Origin: CAVPGP01 sp963704025
GTDB lineage: Bacteria; Actinomycetota; Thermoleophilia; Gaiellales; Gaiellaceae
Reading direction: 5' to 3'
Assembly (NCBI GenBank): GCA_963704025.1
Contig: CAVPGP010000001.1
Location: 1,054,001-1,118,000 of the forward strand
Length of the DNA: 64,000 nt
The notes beneath the pieces are model-generated. The model saw nothing but the letters and a program-made list of their open reading frames with translations, did no database searches and was not told the DNA's origin. The position numbers and the translations under genes were made by a program. Of this stretch, positions 29,855-39,344 are shown piece after piece. Each line of letters starts with the position of its first letter. Position 1 is the stretch's first letter.

Positions 29855-29985
29855 CCAAGACCTCCAATTCGATATCTCTCGATGGTGATCGGGGCGCGCC
29901 GCGGAGGCGTCGGCCGCGTGGAGGTTTCGGTGTCGCTCGGACGGACGAAATCGCCGTCGTCCGATGGGACGATGGCGCCGTTTCG

Positions 29986-30591
29986 CTAGGAGGGCAGCCG
30001 TCTGAGGAGGAGCGCGACCTGCTCCTCGAGCCGCGTCACGCGCGCTTCCAGATCGGAATCGAGGTGCACTGCGGCCTGCGCCGGAGCCTCGGCCGAGGCG
30101 GGCGGGGCCTCGCCCCCGAGCAGCTGCCGCCAGCGCTCCTCCCGCTCGCCGGGCCGCCGCTCGAGCCGCAGGGCGAGCTCGCGCCCGGCGAGCTCGTGCA
30201 GGGACTCCTCGACCTGGGGCGCCGACTCGAACGGATGCAGACGCTCCGTGCGGGCCTTCAGCTCGGCGGCGGTCTGCGGGCCGCGGAGCATCAGCACCGC
30301 GAGCAGCGACATGTCCCGGCCGGAGAGGGAGAGCGCTTCGTCGACGAGATGGCGGTACTTCGCAGCTCGGCTGCCCGGCCCGCTCGCAAGCCGCACCCAG
30401 CCGCGGCGGGAGAGCCGCTCCAGCGCCGTGCGGATGGTCGCCTCGTCGTAGTCGACTACGGGATCGCGGTTCGTGGACTGGTTGCAGGCGAGCCGGAGCG
30501 AGTTGAGCGAGAGCGGATACTGGTCGGGGGTCGTGCGCTGCTTCTCGATCAGACAGCCGAGAACACGCAGCTCGACGGGATCCGCGTCCAC
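29986..30591 (-). CDS. YceH/DUF480 family protein
   Basis: 201 residues with two winged-helix-like modules. The diagnostic N-terminus is VELRVLGCLIEKQRTTPDQY then PLSLNSLRLACNQSTNRDPV, and the second module has LRGPQTAAELKARTERLHPF. It ends in an acidic linker and a coiled coil (DLEARVTRLEEQVALLLRRL). DNA binding is plausible but the function is not established. It starts GTG 30591, with a 15-bp sequence repeated twice in tandem directly upstream, downstream of the queA-like gene. Confidence 0.85.
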   Translation of the reverse strand: MDADPVELRVLGCLIEKQRTTPDQYPLSLNSLRLACNQSTNRDPVVDYDEATIRTALERLSRRGWVRLASGPGSRAAKYRHLVDEALSLSGRDMSLLAVLMLRGPQTAAELKARTERLHPFESAPQVEESLHELAGRELALRLERRPGEREERWRQLLGGEAPPASAEAPAQAAVHLDSDLEARVTRLEEQVALLLRRLPS

Positions 30592-30620
30592 GGGCCGGAG
30601 CCTAGCGGGCCGGAGCCTAG
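30591..30620. repeat. Two perfect tandem copies of a 15-bp sequence upstream of yceH
   Basis: CGGGCCGGAGCCTAG occurs at 30591-30605 and again at 30606-30620, with no spacer. It lies between the queA-like stop and the yceH start, inside what should be one transcript. It could be a slippage duplication or a paired protein-binding site; each copy contains CTAG. Confidence 0.8.
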
Positions 30621-30628
30621 CGCTCGCG

Positions 30629-31684
30629 TCAGGGCAGGATCAGCTCGAGGTCGCCGAACTCGTGCCAGCGATAGCCCTCCGCAAGCGCGGCGCGGTACGA
30701 CGACGCAATGAGGTCGCGGCCTGCGATCGCCGTCAGCATCTGCAGGTGGGTCGCGTTCGGCTCGTGCCAGCCCGTGAGGATCCCGTCGACGACCCGGACG
30801 CCGCGCTCGGGGGTGACCACGAGATCCGTCCAGCCCGCGGCCGGCCCGACGGCTCCGTAGTCGTCGACCGCGCTCTCGAGAGCCCGCACGGCGGTCGTCC
30901 CGACGGCGACCACGCGACCGCCCCAGCTCCGGGCGGCGTTCACGAGCGCGGCCGTCGCGCGGGGTACTCGGAATCGCTCGGGGTACGGAGGCTCGTCCGA
31001 ATCGAGCGAGGAGACGCCGGTGTGGAGGACGAGGGGGGCGACGAGAACGCCCTTCGCGACGAGGCTCGTCAGGATCCGCTCGGTCAGCGGCCGGCCGGCG
31101 CTCGGCATCTCGGCGCTGCCGGGCTCCGTCGCGTAGACGGTCTGGTACGCCTCGATCGGCCACTCGCGCTCGACGTACTCGTAGCGAATCGGGCGGCCGT
31201 GCGCCTCGAGGTAGGACTCGACCGCCGACTGGAGCTCGAGTTGCGCGATCCAGAGCCGCGAGCGGCGCGCGTGCGGGGCGAGCAGCCGCGCGCGGCCGCC
31301 CCCTGCGAGCGAGAGAGCGGCACCGGGCACGAGCGGCGCGAAGGGCGTCGTCGTTCGCCCTGCGTGGAGCCGCGCCTCGACGACCCAGAGCCGCGGGTCG
31401 GACGCATTCGGCGCCGGCGAGGAAAAATGCAGCGCGAGCCTACGACCCGCCTCGTCGACGGCGTCCACCGCGGCCGGCAGCGTTCCGGACGTGTTGAGGA
31501 CGAGCACGTCGCCGGGCCGAAGGAACTCGGGCAGATCCCGGGCGACGGCATGGATCAGCCAGCCGCCGGAGCGGCTGGCGACCAGCAGGCGCACATCGTC
31601 GCGTCCGTCCCCGCGGACCTCCGGCGGCTCCGCCGCCTCGAGGCGGCGCGGCAGCTCGAAATCGAGCGCGGCCGCCGTGTTCAT
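30629..31684 (-). CDS. QueA-like S-adenosylmethionine:tRNA ribosyltransferase-isomerase
   Basis: 351 residues, similar to QueA, which adds an epoxyqueuosine ring to tRNA using SAM. Matches are the DLPEFLRPGDVLVLNTSGT block near 52 (QueA: DLLVxNxTRVIPAR) and the VAVGTTAVRALES stretch near 258. The ILTGWHEPNATHLQMLTAIA block near 301 and YRWHEFGDLELIL end are also QueA-like. The catalytic-loop arginine of NNTRV is replaced by SGT, and the overall sequence is divergent, so this may be a paralogue of other specificity. No other queuosine gene is nearby. It starts ATG 31684, ten bases after the SDR gene. Confidence 0.75.
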   Translation of the reverse strand: MNTAAALDFELPRRLEAAEPPEVRGDGRDDVRLLVASRSGGWLIHAVARDLPEFLRPGDVLVLNTSGTLPAAVDAVDEAGRRLALHFSSPAPNASDPRLWVVEARLHAGRTTTPFAPLVPGAALSLAGGGRARLLAPHARRSRLWIAQLELQSAVESYLEAHGRPIRYEYVEREWPIEAYQTVYATEPGSAEMPSAGRPLTERILTSLVAKGVLVAPLVLHTGVSSLDSDEPPYPERFRVPRATAALVNAARSWGGRVVAVGTTAVRALESAVDDYGAVGPAAGWTDLVVTPERGVRVVDGILTGWHEPNATHLQMLTAIAGRDLIASSYRAALAEGYRWHEFGDLELILP

Positions 31685-31694
31685 TCGGGACAGC

Positions 31695-32381
31695 TCATGC
31701 CAGCTCCCGCGCCCGGTAGCGGCCGCTCGGCCGCTCGTCCTCGACGAGCACGAGCAGCCCGGGCACGCTCGTCTCCGGTGCCGGTCGGTCGGAGACGTCC
31801 TCGCCGGGAAAGGCTTCCTGCTGCATCCGGGTGTTCATGTCGCCGGGATCGACCCAGTAGACCTTCACGCCGGGGTTCTCGGCGGCCAGCACGTTCGACA
31901 CCTGCTCCAGTGCGGCCTTCGACGACCCGTAGCCGCCCCAGCCTTCGTATCCCTCGACCGCGGCGTCCGACGTGAGGTTGACGATCCGGCCGCTCGTGCG
32001 CTCCAGGAGCGGCAGCGCGAGCTGTGCGAGCGCGAGAGGCGCGAAGACGTTGACGCGGTAGAGCTCCTCGAGCGTCCCCAGCGGATACTCGGCAAGCGTA
32101 GGCTGGGGGCTCGGCCCGAGCGCGCCCGCGTTGTTGACCAGCAGGTCGAGTCGGCCGAGCTCCCAGGCCGCCTCGACGAGCGCGCTGCGATGAGCCTCGT
32201 CCGCAACGTCGCCGGGGATCGCCACCACAGGCGTCCGCGAACGGAGCTCGGCCGCCGCAGCCTGGAGCTCCTCGTCGCCGCGCGCGTCCAGTACCAGGCG
32301 CCAGCCTCGCTCTGCCAGTGCACGCGTCAGCGCGAGCCCCAGCCCGCGCGAGGCGCCGGTGACGATCGCGACCCGCTCCAT
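31695..32381 (-). CDS. Short-chain dehydrogenase/reductase
   Basis: 228 residues. NAD(P)-binding TGASRGLG at 8-15, NNAG near 88 and the active-site Y-x-x-x-K in YGSSKAALEQ near 157. The catalytic serine is in the LTSDA segment near 143. The N-terminal RALAERGWRLVLDARG pattern suits NADP. Substrate unknown. ATG 32381 (MERVAIVTGAS) is preferred over the longer in-frame start at 32417. It is cotranscribed with the queA-like gene. Confidence 0.88.
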   Translation of the reverse strand: MERVAIVTGASRGLGLALTRALAERGWRLVLDARGDEELQAAAAELRSRTPVVAIPGDVADEAHRSALVEAAWELGRLDLLVNNAGALGPSPQPTLAEYPLGTLEELYRVNVFAPLALAQLALPLLERTSGRIVNLTSDAAVEGYEGWGGYGSSKAALEQVSNVLAAENPGVKVYWVDPGDMNTRMQQEAFPGEDVSDRPAPETSVPGLLVLVEDERPSGRYRARELA

Positions 32382-32452
32382 GTCCGCCACCGTACGCGCC
32401 CCCTCGCCGGGCCGCATCGGCCACGAGGCGGGACTTTCCTCCGCCTCTGGAC

Positions 32453-33106
32453 CTAGGGGCGGCGTTCCTCCACGAGCCCCGCATGGACGGCGTAGAGGGC
32501 CGCCTGCGTTCGATCGTCGACGTGCAGCTTGTGGAGGATGCTCGAGACGTGCGTCTTGACGGTCTTCTCCGAGAGGACGAGCTCGGCCGCAATCTGCCGG
32601 TTCGAGAGGCCGTGACCGAGCAGGCGCAGGACGTCGAGCTCGCGGGGCGTGAGGCCGGCGTGGTCCGGCCGTCGCCCGCTCTCGGCCATCCGGCGGAGCA
32701 GGCGGGCGGTGACTCCGGGGTCGAGCAGGGCGCCGCCGCCGGCCACCGTGCGGATCGCCTGCGTGAGCTCCGCCGGCTGGACGTCCTTGAGCAGGTACCC
32801 CGCCGCCCCCGCCTCGAGCGCGGCGAAGAGCCGGGCGTCGTCCGTGTAGCTCGTGAGGACGACGACGCGCGTCTCGGGAGCGCGCTCCCGGATCCGCTCG
32901 ATCGCGCCGAGCCCGTCGACCCCCGGCATGACGAGGTCGACGAGCGCGACGTCGGGGCGAAGCCGCTCGACCGCGTCGGCAGCCTCCGCCCCGTCGGACG
33001 CCTCGGCGACGACCTCGAGATCCTCCTGGAGGCCGAGGAAGGCCCGGAGCCCTTCGCGGACGACCGCGTGGTCGTCGGCGATCACGATCGTGATCGGCCG
33101 GCTCAC
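32453..33106 (-). CDS. NarL/LuxR-family response regulator
   Basis: 217 residues. The receiver domain (about 5-120) has the acidic pair DD near 11, the phosphoacceptor D in ALVDLVMPG near 56, and K in LLKDV near 106. The LuxR-type helix-turn-helix near 150-212 has LTPRELDVLRLLGHGLSNRQ and SEKTVKTHVSSILHKL. It starts GTG 33106, overlapping the kinase stop (GTGA). Kinase and regulator form one unit; targets are unknown. Confidence 0.93.
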   Translation of the reverse strand: MSRPITIVIADDHAVVREGLRAFLGLQEDLEVVAEASDGAEAADAVERLRPDVALVDLVMPGVDGLGAIERIRERAPETRVVVLTSYTDDARLFAALEAGAAGYLLKDVQPAELTQAIRTVAGGGALLDPGVTARLLRRMAESGRRPDHAGLTPRELDVLRLLGHGLSNRQIAAELVLSEKTVKTHVSSILHKLHVDDRTQAALYAVHAGLVEERRP

Positions 33107-34287
33107 AGCTCGAGCAAGACCCGCGTCCCGCGCCCCGGGGCGGACTCGAGCTCGAGCCGCGCGCCGACTGCCCGCGCGCGCTCCTCCATCGATGTCAGCC
33201 CGAGCCGCCGCGCCCGTACGTCCCGCGCCTGGGGGTCGAACCCGACGCCGTCGTCGGCGATCTCCGCCCGGACGCTCGTACCGGTGCACTGCAGCGCGAC
33301 CCCGATGTGCGTCGCGCCGGAATGCTTGATGGCGTTGTGCAGCGCCTCCTGGACGATCCGGAAGAGCTCGAGCTCGGTCGAAGGATCGAGCTTCGGCTCG
33401 CCCTGGAGCTCGAAGTCGACAGTCAGGTCGTACGCGCGCCGGGTCACCTCGACGTGCTTGCGGAGCGTCTCGCCGAGGCCCTCTGCCTCGAGATCGGCCG
33501 CACGCAGCTCGAACACGGCCGACCGCAGCTCCCCGGACGCGCTGCGGGCGAGCTCGCGAACGCGGTCGAGCTCGAGCCTCGCCTGCTCGACGTCGGTCTC
33601 GAGCAGCTGCTTCACCGTGTCCGCGCCGAGGATGACGGCGAAGAGCGTCTGCGCGACCGCGTCGTGGAGCTCGCGGGCGACGCGGTTCCGCTCCTCGACG
33701 ATGCTCAGCTCGCGGCTCCGCTCGTAGAGCCGGGCGTTCTCGATCGCGACTGCCGCGTGGGCGGCGAGCATCTCGATCAGCTGCTGGTCCGCCTCGTCGA
33801 ACTCCCGGTCCGCCTGCTTGTTCGTCAGGTAGAAGGCGCCGATCACGGCCCCTTTCGAGACGATCGGGACGCCCAGGAACGACGTCATCACCGGATGCGG
33901 GGGCGGCCAGCCCTGGAAGCGCGGGTCGCTGCGGATGTCGCCGGTGCGTTGTGGTTCGTCGACCTCGAGCATGGCTCCCAGGAGCCCGTGGGTGCGGGGC
34001 AGCGGGCCGATCCGCTCGACGAGGTCGTCGCTCATCCCGGTCGTGAGGAAGCTCGCAAAGGCCCCCTGGCCGTCGGGGATGCCGAGCGCAGCGAACCGGG
34101 CCCCGACGAGGTCCCTGGCGGCCTCGACGAGCCGCTGCAGGACCGACTCGACGCCCTGTGCCGAGGCGACGCCCAGCACGGCGTCGCTCATCGCCTGCAG
34201 GAGCCTGCCTGCATCTGCGCCCGCCGGGGCGGAGGCTTGCCCCTTCGGCGCTGAGGCTGTCCCCTTCGGCTCCTGGGCCGTGCTCAT
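33103..34287 (-). CDS. GAF-domain sensor histidine kinase (HisKA_3 type)
   Basis: 394 residues. A GAF domain (about 45-190; FLGVPIVSKGAVIGAFYL, ADQQLIEMLAAHAAVAIENA) precedes HisKA_3, with the phosphoacceptor H in NRVARELHDAVAQTLFA near 205. The ATPase shows N-box EALHNAIKHS near 310 and DDGVGF near 340. No membrane helix is present, so the signal is cytoplasmic, perhaps a small molecule or redox state. The N-terminal 25 residues are a repetitive A/P/K/G linker. Its ATG lies 85 bp from the divergent LysE gene. Confidence 0.92.
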   Translation of the reverse strand: MSTAQEPKGTASAPKGQASAPAGADAGRLLQAMSDAVLGVASAQGVESVLQRLVEAARDLVGARFAALGIPDGQGAFASFLTTGMSDDLVERIGPLPRTHGLLGAMLEVDEPQRTGDIRSDPRFQGWPPPHPVMTSFLGVPIVSKGAVIGAFYLTNKQADREFDEADQQLIEMLAAHAAVAIENARLYERSRELSIVEERNRVARELHDAVAQTLFAVILGADTVKQLLETDVEQARLELDRVRELARSASGELRSAVFELRAADLEAEGLGETLRKHVEVTRRAYDLTVDFELQGEPKLDPSTELELFRIVQEALHNAIKHSGATHIGVALQCTGTSVRAEIADDGVGFDPQARDVRARRLGLTSMEERARAVGARLELESAPGRGTRVLLEL

Positions 34288-34372
34288 CGCCAGACGAGCC
34301 TACAGGGACGAACGCCGTGCCCCGCCGCGCGATCCGAGGGATCCAACCGTTGCTCCCGCGTAGGATCTGGAG

Positions 34373-34984
34373 ATGGCGAATCTCGCCACCTTCGTCGGCA
34401 TCTCGCTCGTCGTGATCGCGATTCCGGGGCAGGACACGGCGCTCGCGATCCGGAACACACTCGCCGGCGGGCGGCGCACCGGCCTCGCGACGGCACTCGG
34501 GAGCGTCAGCGGGCTCGCGACCTGGACGTTCGCCACCAGCGTGGGGCTGGCGGCGGTGCTGCTCGCCTCGCAGACGGCGTTCACCGCGTTGAAGCTCTTT
34601 GGCGCGGCGTTCCTCGTCTACCTCGGCGTCCGCGCCCTGCTCGACGCCGTGCGCCGGCGGACCCACGAGGCGCGCTGGAGCGGCGGCACGCGCAGCCCTC
34701 GCGCGGCATACCGCCAGGGCGTGCTCAGCAATCTCGGCAACCCGAAGATCGGCGTCTTCTTCACCAGCCTGCTGCCGCAGTTCGGCAGCGGCTTCTTCGC
34801 GCTCCTCGGCCTTGGCCTGCTCTTCGCCACGCTGACCCTGCTCTGGCTGACGCCGTATGTCTTCGCCGTGGCGAAGGCCGGCGATGTCCTCCGCCGCGTC
34901 CGCGTGCGGCGGGCCATGGACGCGGTCTGCGGGATCGGCCTGCTCGGGCTGGGCCTCCGGCTCGCGACCGAGCGCCAGGGCTAG
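34373..34984 (+). CDS. LysE/RhtB family amino-acid exporter
   Basis: 203 residues with six membrane helices. The family signature P-G-x-D/P-x-x-x-x-x-R-N-x-x-x-G-G-R is seen as PGQDTALAIRNTLAGGRRTG near 18. Other blocks are LKLFGAAFLVYLGVRALLDA near 73 and FRQGVLSN-like YRQGVLSNLGNPKIGVFF near 115. It probably exports an amino acid or derivative. It starts ATG 34373 after CTGGAG. It is divergent from the kinase gene. Confidence 0.9.
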   Translation: MANLATFVGISLVVIAIPGQDTALAIRNTLAGGRRTGLATALGSVSGLATWTFATSVGLAAVLLASQTAFTALKLFGAAFLVYLGVRALLDAVRRRTHEARWSGGTRSPRAAYRQGVLSNLGNPKIGVFFTSLLPQFGSGFFALLGLGLLFATLTLLWLTPYVFAVAKAGDVLRRVRVRRAMDAVCGIGLLGLGLRLATERQG

Positions 34985-35017
34985 TCCCAGCGTGCCGGTT
35001 AGCGACCGCGTCGCGAC

Positions 35018-35140
35018 GTCACGGGAGAAGGACGGAGAGACGATCCGGCCGATGCGGAACTTCACGCGCACGCGCACGAACGCCTCGCTGCTGCGAGGAA
35101 GCGTGCTCGCGAGCGCGCGGACCTCGTCGATCGTCACCAT
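35018..35140 (-). pseudogene. Remnant of a YjbR/MmcQ-family gene (N-terminal 41 codons)
   Basis: The minus strand from ATG 35140 reads VTIDEVRALASTLPRSSEAF, then VRVRVKFRIGRIVSPSFSRD, a good match to the beginning of YjbR/MmcQ (DUF419) proteins, which are usually about 110-120 residues. After SFSRD the similarity stops and the frame enters unrelated sequence. The rest of the gene is missing, so this is a truncated leftover between the LysE gene and the propeller cluster. Confidence 0.6.
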
Positions 35141-35254
35141 CGCAACCGATCACGAGGAGAGGGCGCTGCAGCCGACAACGAGGTTGTGGTCGTTAACCGA
35201 ATCCTGACGCCGTGCTCTCGGTTCGTTGACGGCGGGGGCGTAGCGTCCGACTCC

Positions 35255-36996
35255 GTGAGGATCGTCACGTTCATCGCTACCCTCGTCCTTGTGACCGCCG
35301 TGCCGGCTGCGGGCGCCGGCGCGCCGGTCCTGGTCGCGCCGCTGAACGACGGCAGCCTCGTCGGGCTCTCCTCGAGCGGCGCGATCGTTGCGACGCTGGC
35401 CGGGGCGGATGCGCCCGGTGCCCCGGTCGCGGCTTTCCCTGCGTGGTCTCCTGACGGGACGCAGGTCGCGTTCGCGAAAGGAGGGATCTGGGTCGCCGGG
35501 CTGGACGGCACGACCCGGCAGCTGACGACTCCGGTTGCGAACGGCTACGACTTCATGCCCACGTGGTCTCCGGACGGCTCGCAGATCGCCTTCCTCCGTG
35601 AGGCGGGCTCGAGCGGCCGTGACATCTACGTCGTCGACGCGAAGGACGGGGCGCTTCGTCGCTTGACCTCCAGTGGGGCTTCCAAGGAAGCCGTGAGCTG
35701 GCAACCGCACGGGACGCTCGTGCTCTACCGGAGCTCAACTCTCGTTCCCGGCGGTCAGCTCTTGCTCGCGGACACCGTCACGGGTGTCATCCGCCGGCTT
35801 GCGCTCGACGGTGCGTCCTCCGCGAGCTGGTCGCCCGACGGCAGGTCCCTGGCGTACGCGAGTGCGGCAGGGCTGGGGGTCGCATCGGTGGACGGTGGCG
35901 AGCAGCGGATACTCGTTCGCCGCCCGGTCGAGGACCCTACGTGGTCGCCGGACGGGCGCCGGATCGCGTTCCTGATCAGGACGAGCTTCCCGGAGTACTA
36001 CGGACGAGGGGGTACGCCGTCCCGCACCGATGTCTACACCGTCGGGGTGGAGGGCTCCGATCTTCGCCGGCTCACGGGCTTCGACGGCGACCTCCCGTGG
36101 ACGACGCCGATCGCCAGCGCCAGCGCTCCTCGCTGGTGGCCCGGTGGGGACAGGCTGTTCTTCGTCCCCTACGAGCCGGGCTCGACGACCGGCCCGCGCG
36201 TCTGGTCGATGAACGCGGACGGCAGCTGCCAGGCCGTGTTCGCGCTTCCCACGGCGCTCGTCGGCGTACCGAGCTGGAGCCCGACCGCCGCCGCTGCTTC
36301 GGCCTCCGAGTGCAGCTCGACGCAGGTGCGGCTTCGCGCCGGCCGCACCGAGGTCGGCCTGCACGACACCGTTCCGCTCAAGCTCGTCCTCCGGAACGAC
36401 GGGACGCGGCCGCTCGAGGGCGCGCGCCTGACGATCGAGGCGAGCCGGGGCGCCGTCCGGTCCGCCGACGGATCGACGTCCGTGTGCGCGGGCGAGGGCA
36501 CGCTCGTCTGCGCTCTCGGGTCGGTGGCTCGTGGCGCGGAGCTCACGTTCGAGTTGCTCGGCACGCCGGGGCCGACCGTTGGCAACGTGGAGTACACGGC
36601 GAGGATCGGATGGCAGGGGGAGCCGGATGTGAACCCGGCGGCCGATGTCGCGACCGCGGGGGCGACCGTCGCGCAGTGCGACCTCGTCGGGACGTGGGGG
36701 AACGACAAGCTGATCGGCACCCTCGGCGCGACAGGATCTGCGGCCGGCCGGGCGCCGACCGGATCGAGGGCGGGGCGGGGAACGACGTGATCGACGCCGG
36801 CTCCGGCGCCGACACGGTGATCGGCGGCAAGGGCCGTGACACGATCGCCGCGGGCGGCGGCGGCGACGTCGTCTTAGTGCGCGACGGCGAGCGCGACGTC
36901 GTCGACTGCGGCACGGAGCAGGACATCGTCGTCGCCGACCAGCTCGACCTGCTCAGGCATTGCGAGCACGTGACGCGGGCCAGGGTCCGACGATGA
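35255..36996 (+). CDS. Secreted TolB-like beta-propeller protein with CARDB/DUF11-like and calcium-repeat tail (frameshift near 36728)
   Basis: Starts GTG 35255 with a Sec signal (IVTFIATLVLVTAVPAAGA). Residues about 30-370 hold WD40-like TolB repeats, each with W-SPDG (AWSPDGTQVAFA, TWSPDGSQIAFL, SWSPDGRSLAYA, TWSPDGRRIAFL). About 375-490 is an Ig-like DUF11 domain (PLKLVLRNDGTRPLEGARL). The tail GTWGNDKLIGT continues only if one missing G is restored near 36728. It then reads DRICGRPGADRIEGGAGNDV and DAGSGADTVIGG, RTX-type calcium repeats, ending at 36996. The end in that frame overlaps the next gene's ATG (ATGA), supporting one intact protein of about 580 residues. Confidence 0.75.
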
Positions 36997-38284
36997 TCGG
37001 CCTTGCGCTCGGCCTGCTGCTGGCTGCGTCGATCGCACCGCCGATCTACACCGGCGATCTCGCCGCGCCGGCATGGTCTCCGCGCGGGACGGAGCTCGCG
37101 TACGAGCGTCTCGCCGGACCGACGGAGTCGATCGTCGTCGGCGGGAGACGGGTGGCGACGCTGCGCATGCTTCCGTACTACCCCTTCGACTACGAATGGT
37201 CGCCCGACGGCGAGCAGATCGCCTACAGCGACTACATCCGGCTCTTCGTGCACCGCGTGCACGGGGGCGGAGGCAGGCCGCCGACGCGGCTGGCCGCGGG
37301 AGTCGCTGACCACGTCGGCAGCTTGAGCGATTTCGCCTGGGCGCCCGACGGACGTCGCGTCGCCTACGTCGCCGACTATCGTATCGCGACCGTCCAGCCC
37401 GACGGAAGCGGCCGCCTCGATCTGTCGTCGCTCCTGAAGCAGAACGGGGCCGACGTCTTCGGCACGGCCGACGGGCTGACGTGGTCGCCCGACTCGGAGC
37501 AGCTCGCGTTTGCCGCGTGGACGATCCCGCCGCTCTTCAAGGGCGACACCAGGGTGACGTGGGTAGCGCAGGCCGACGGGTCGGGACTCGCGCGAATGAG
37601 CGAGACGGCACGTGCATGCTGCGCGGCGTGGTCGCGTGACGGCGTGCTCGCGTATACGGGGACAAGCGGATTCGCGTCGTCCGCGACGGCGCCCAGTGGC
37701 TCTACGAGAGGAGTGCGAGCGGCCCGCGTTGGTCGAGCAGAGGCCTGATCGCCGCGGCCGGCATCGGAGGCATCCACGTGATCACTCCGTTCGTCGGCGG
37801 CGCGCTCGTCGTTCCGGGGGCGGAGTCCCCGGCCTGGTCGCCGGACGGGGAGCAGCTCGCCTACCTCAAGCGCGGTGCTGTGTTCGTGGCAGGTGCCGAC
37901 GGATCCGCTCCGCGCTCGCTGGGACGCGGCCTCTCGCCGGTCTGGTCCCCCGACGGCCGGCAGATCGCCTTCCTGCGCCCGGGCTGCGGGAAGCTGGCCG
38001 GAATCTGGACCGCTGACGTCCGGGCGGGTGCGCGGCATCGCGTTGCCGCGACGACGCGGTGCCTGATCGGGATGCGCGGCGGCCATGTCGCCGGAACCCC
38101 GCTGCCCGACACGGTCGAGAAGTACTGGGGCGAGCCGGTCGTCGTGGCCGCCGGCGCTGGCAATGACGTGATCGATGTCGTGGCCGGCGGCCGTGACATC
38201 GTCTCCTGCGGAGCGGGCCGCGACCGGGTTCGCGCGGATCGGATCGACGTCGTCGCGAAGGACTGCGAGGTCGTGGTTCGGTGA
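36993..38284 (+). CDS. Second TolB-like propeller protein of the tandem cluster (frameshift near 37660)
   Basis: Starts ATG 36993 in the stop of the previous gene, with a signal-like MIGLALGLLLAASIAPP. W-S/A-PDG propeller repeats include YEWSPDGEQIAYS, FAWAPDGRRVAYV, LTWSPDSEQLAFA, PAWSPDGEQLAYL and PVWSPDGRQIAFL. It lacks the DUF11 domain. It ends with a short calcium-repeat-like VVAAGAGNDVIDVVAGGRD and SCGAGRDRVRADR. A G is missing from a G-run near 37660; restoring it joins the two halves into about 430 residues. Its end overlaps the GTG of the third copy. It is exported and probably binds sugars, peptidoglycan or proteins; function unknown. Confidence 0.7.
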
Positions 38285-39219
38285 CGCGGATCGGCCTGCT
38301 AATCGCAGCGTTCGTGCTGGTGACGAGCGTGCCGGCGGCGGGCGCCGACGCGCCGGTGCTGGTCGGCGCGCAGAACGACGGGAACATCGTCTCGCTCTCC
38401 TCGAGCGGCGCGCTGCTCGCGACGCTGGTCGGGAGGTCCCCGTTCGGGATCCCGGCGGGCGACCCGGTCTGGTCACCTGACGGGACGCGGATCGCGTTCG
38501 TACGGAGCGGGATCTGGGTCGCCGACCTCAACGGCGCGACCCGGCAGCTGACGGTGCCGAGTCAGCCCGGGTACGACACGCAGCCGGTGTGGTCGTCCGA
38601 CGGCTCGCAGGTCGCCTTCCTCCGCTCGGACTCCGGCGGCGGCCGGGACGTCTTCGTCGTCGGCGTCGCCGACGGGAGGCTCCGGCGGCTGACCTCGGAC
38701 GCCGCGGTCGAGGATCAGCTGAGCTGACAGCCGAGGGGGTCGATGCTGCTCCGGCGAGTCTGGACGATGAACGCGGACGGCACCTGCGAGGCAGCGTTCA
38801 CGCAGCTCTCGCCTCAGGTCGCCGGCATCCCGAGCTGGAGCCCGACCGCACCTGCCGTTTACGCCCTGAAGTGCAGCTCGGCGCAGCTCCGGAGCCGTGG
38901 CCGTATCGCCCTGCGACATCGTCGGCACCTGGGGGAACGACAAGCTGATCGGCACGACGGGGCGCGACCGGATCTGCGGCCGTCCGGGCGCCGACCGGAT
39001 CGGCGGCGGGGCGGGGAACGACGTGATCGTGGCCGGATCGGGTGCGGACACGGTCGTCGGCGGCCCCGGACGCGACACCACGACGGCGGCGGCGGTGGCG
39101 ACCTCGTCTTCGTGCGCGACGGCGAGCGCGACGTCGTCGACTGCGGCACGGAGCAGGACGTCGTCGTCGCCGATCGACGCGACCGGGTCTCGCATTGCGA
39201 GAAGGTCGTTCCGCGCTAG
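38281..39219 (+). pseudogene. Third propeller paralogue, decayed by a stop mutation, two deletions and frameshifts
   Basis: Starts GTG 38281 with a signal (IGLLIAAFVLVTSVPAAGA). It follows the first copy closely through GRDVFVVGVADGRLRRLTSD. At 38725 TGA stands where the paralogue has TGG (S-W-QP versus S-stop-QP). About 155 residues of propeller are then missing before RVWTMNADGTCEAAF. A second loss of about 105 residues removes the DUF11 domain, joining near CSSAQ to VSPCDIVGTWGNDKLIGTTG. A further frameshift occurs near 39085 before DLVFVRDGERDVVDCG. It cannot make a full protein. Confidence 0.75.
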
Positions 39220-39344
39220 TGGCGCGGGACTCGTCCGCGAGCCACCCTCAACTCGCTCCGAATACGGCCTTCTACGGATCCTGCCGGGCCTTGCGCGGGA
39301 GAGAGCGACACCGAAGCCCTGTACCCGAGAGAAGGAGGCAGCGC

